The notes under the pieces were generated by a model that saw nothing but the letters and a program-made list of their open reading frames with translations, was not told the DNA's origin and made no database searches. Source: Paenibacillus gallinarum (lineage in GTDB: Bacteria > Bacillota > Bacilli > Paenibacillales > Paenibacillaceae). From it: a stretch of 34,166 nt of DNA. Below are positions 33,734 through 34,166 of this stretch, piece after piece. The DNA is taken from the NCBI RefSeq assembly GCF_014836635.1, contig NZ_JACSQL010000020.1, positions 1 through 34,166 of the forward strand, given 5' to 3'. Numbering within the stretch: the stretch's first letter is position 1; every line of letters starts with the position of its first letter. The translations under genes were made by a program, and so were the position numbers.

Positions 33734-34166
33734 AGAATTCCGCCTTGTCTTTTTTCGATTTTATCCAATTCTTTTTCCAATAGATAGTTCACCATTCTCA
33801 TTTTAAATCCTTTTTCTTGCTTCTCGGCCAACTTATTAAAGCGTGCCAACAAATCATTGCGAATAAGATACGTATCGCGCGTATGTGTATCTTCTACTCT
33901 CGGCTTACGGTTACGCTTTAATAGCTCATATTGACTTAGGAAATCATTCTCCTCTTGAACTAAAGCTCTTTTAGATTTACTTTTACTGTTCAGTTTATCT
34001 GAATCGTTTGCTTGTTCATTAGTTTTGTTTTCTAATACTGAAATACTTTTCGATTCATTTTTACTGTTCAGGTTTACTGAATCATTTGTTTGTTCATTAT
34101 TTGTGTTTTCTGATACAGAAACATTTTGTTGTTCATTTTTACTGTTCAGTTTTTCTGAATCATTTA
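33730..34166 (-). CDS. partial gene: repeat-containing protein with a ribbon-helix-helix-like C-terminus
   Basis: The gene enters from the right edge, so its start is missing; at least 144 residues are visible. The first part consists of about 2.7 copies of a 26-residue repeat (NDSEKLNSKNEQQ..., NDSVNLNSKNESK..., NDSDKLNSKSK...), polar and probably disordered. The C-terminal part, RDTYLIRNDLLARFNKLAEK then GFKMRMVNYLLEKELDKIEK, fits a ribbon-helix-helix DNA-binding domain like those of plasmid partition or copy-control proteins next to replication genes. A ParB-like partner role is plausible. It overlaps the initiator start by four bases. Confidence 0.65.
   Translation of the reverse strand, partial: NDSEKLNSKNEQQNVSVSENTNNEQTNDSVNLNSKNESKSISVLENKTNEQANDSDKLNSKSKSKRALVQEENDFLSQYELLKRNRKPRVEDTHTRDTYLIRNDLLARFNKLAEKQEKGFKMRMVNYLLEKELDKIEKRQGGIL

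Overview
The window reads as part of a low-G+C Firmicutes plasmid, most likely from a Bacillaceae host. The evidence is AT-rich codon use, strong AGGAGG-type ribosome sites, a staphylococcal/bacillary-type CadA-CadC pair and ArsB, a small-plasmid relaxase with a MobC-like partner, and an iteron-type replication region. I could not run any search, so family names rest on motifs and on recall of the families.

Layout. (1) About 1-13190: a metal and metalloid resistance island. A 43-residue membrane peptide is followed by an ACR3/BASS-type transporter, an intact IS3-family (IS150-group) element, the cadmium/zinc ATPase CadA with repressor CadC, and a divergent flavoprotein monooxygenase. Then come a MarR regulator, a DUF318/ArsP-type permease and a Cys-Cys repeat peptide, an ArsN1-like acetyltransferase, thioredoxin reductase, two ArsR repressors, ArsB and thioredoxin-linked ArsC. 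Four copies of a 27-28 bp inverted-repeat site (67-94, 323-350, 6762-6788, 13107-13134), all in one orientation, cut the island into three units. (2) 13191-15830: a leftward HAD hydrolase, sensor kinase and LuxR-type response regulator operon. (3) 16006-17930: relaxase, MobC-like protein and a probable oriT. (4) 18000-20400: a decayed IS fragment and several small unknown genes. (5) 20443-21480: a tyrosine recombinase with three copies of a 15-bp repeat just upstream. (6) 21816-28426: a DUF3800 protein and a complete type I restriction-modification operon (hsdR-hsdM-hsdS). (7) 28430-30600: gene fragments, a membrane-anchored protein and a 46-bp perfect palindrome inside a resolvase relic. (8) 30600-31660: a GC-rich, hairpin-dense, apparently non-coding segment (candidate large structured RNA) and a second short candidate RNA. 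(9) 31740-34166: five iterons, a zinc-ribbon microprotein, the replication initiator and the 3' part of a repeat-containing DNA-binding protein.

How the genes fit together. ArsC reduces arsenate using thioredoxin, TrxB recycles the thioredoxin, and ArsB (with the ACR3-like carrier) exports arsenite. The ArsP-like permease and ArsN1-like enzyme would extend protection to organic arsenicals. CadA exports Cd/Zn under CadC, whose operator type also lies in front of the flavoprotein. The MarR operon carries its own operator family (TTGCAA-type), which occurs three times. The restriction system, DUF3800 protein, mobilisation genes and recombinase form the maintenance and transfer part of the plasmid.

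The most interesting items are the repeated recombination-like sites that frame resistance units, the possible large ncRNA near the replication region, the MarR/permease/Cys-pair peptide operon, the recombinase with its 15-6-15 palindrome, and the 46-bp palindrome.
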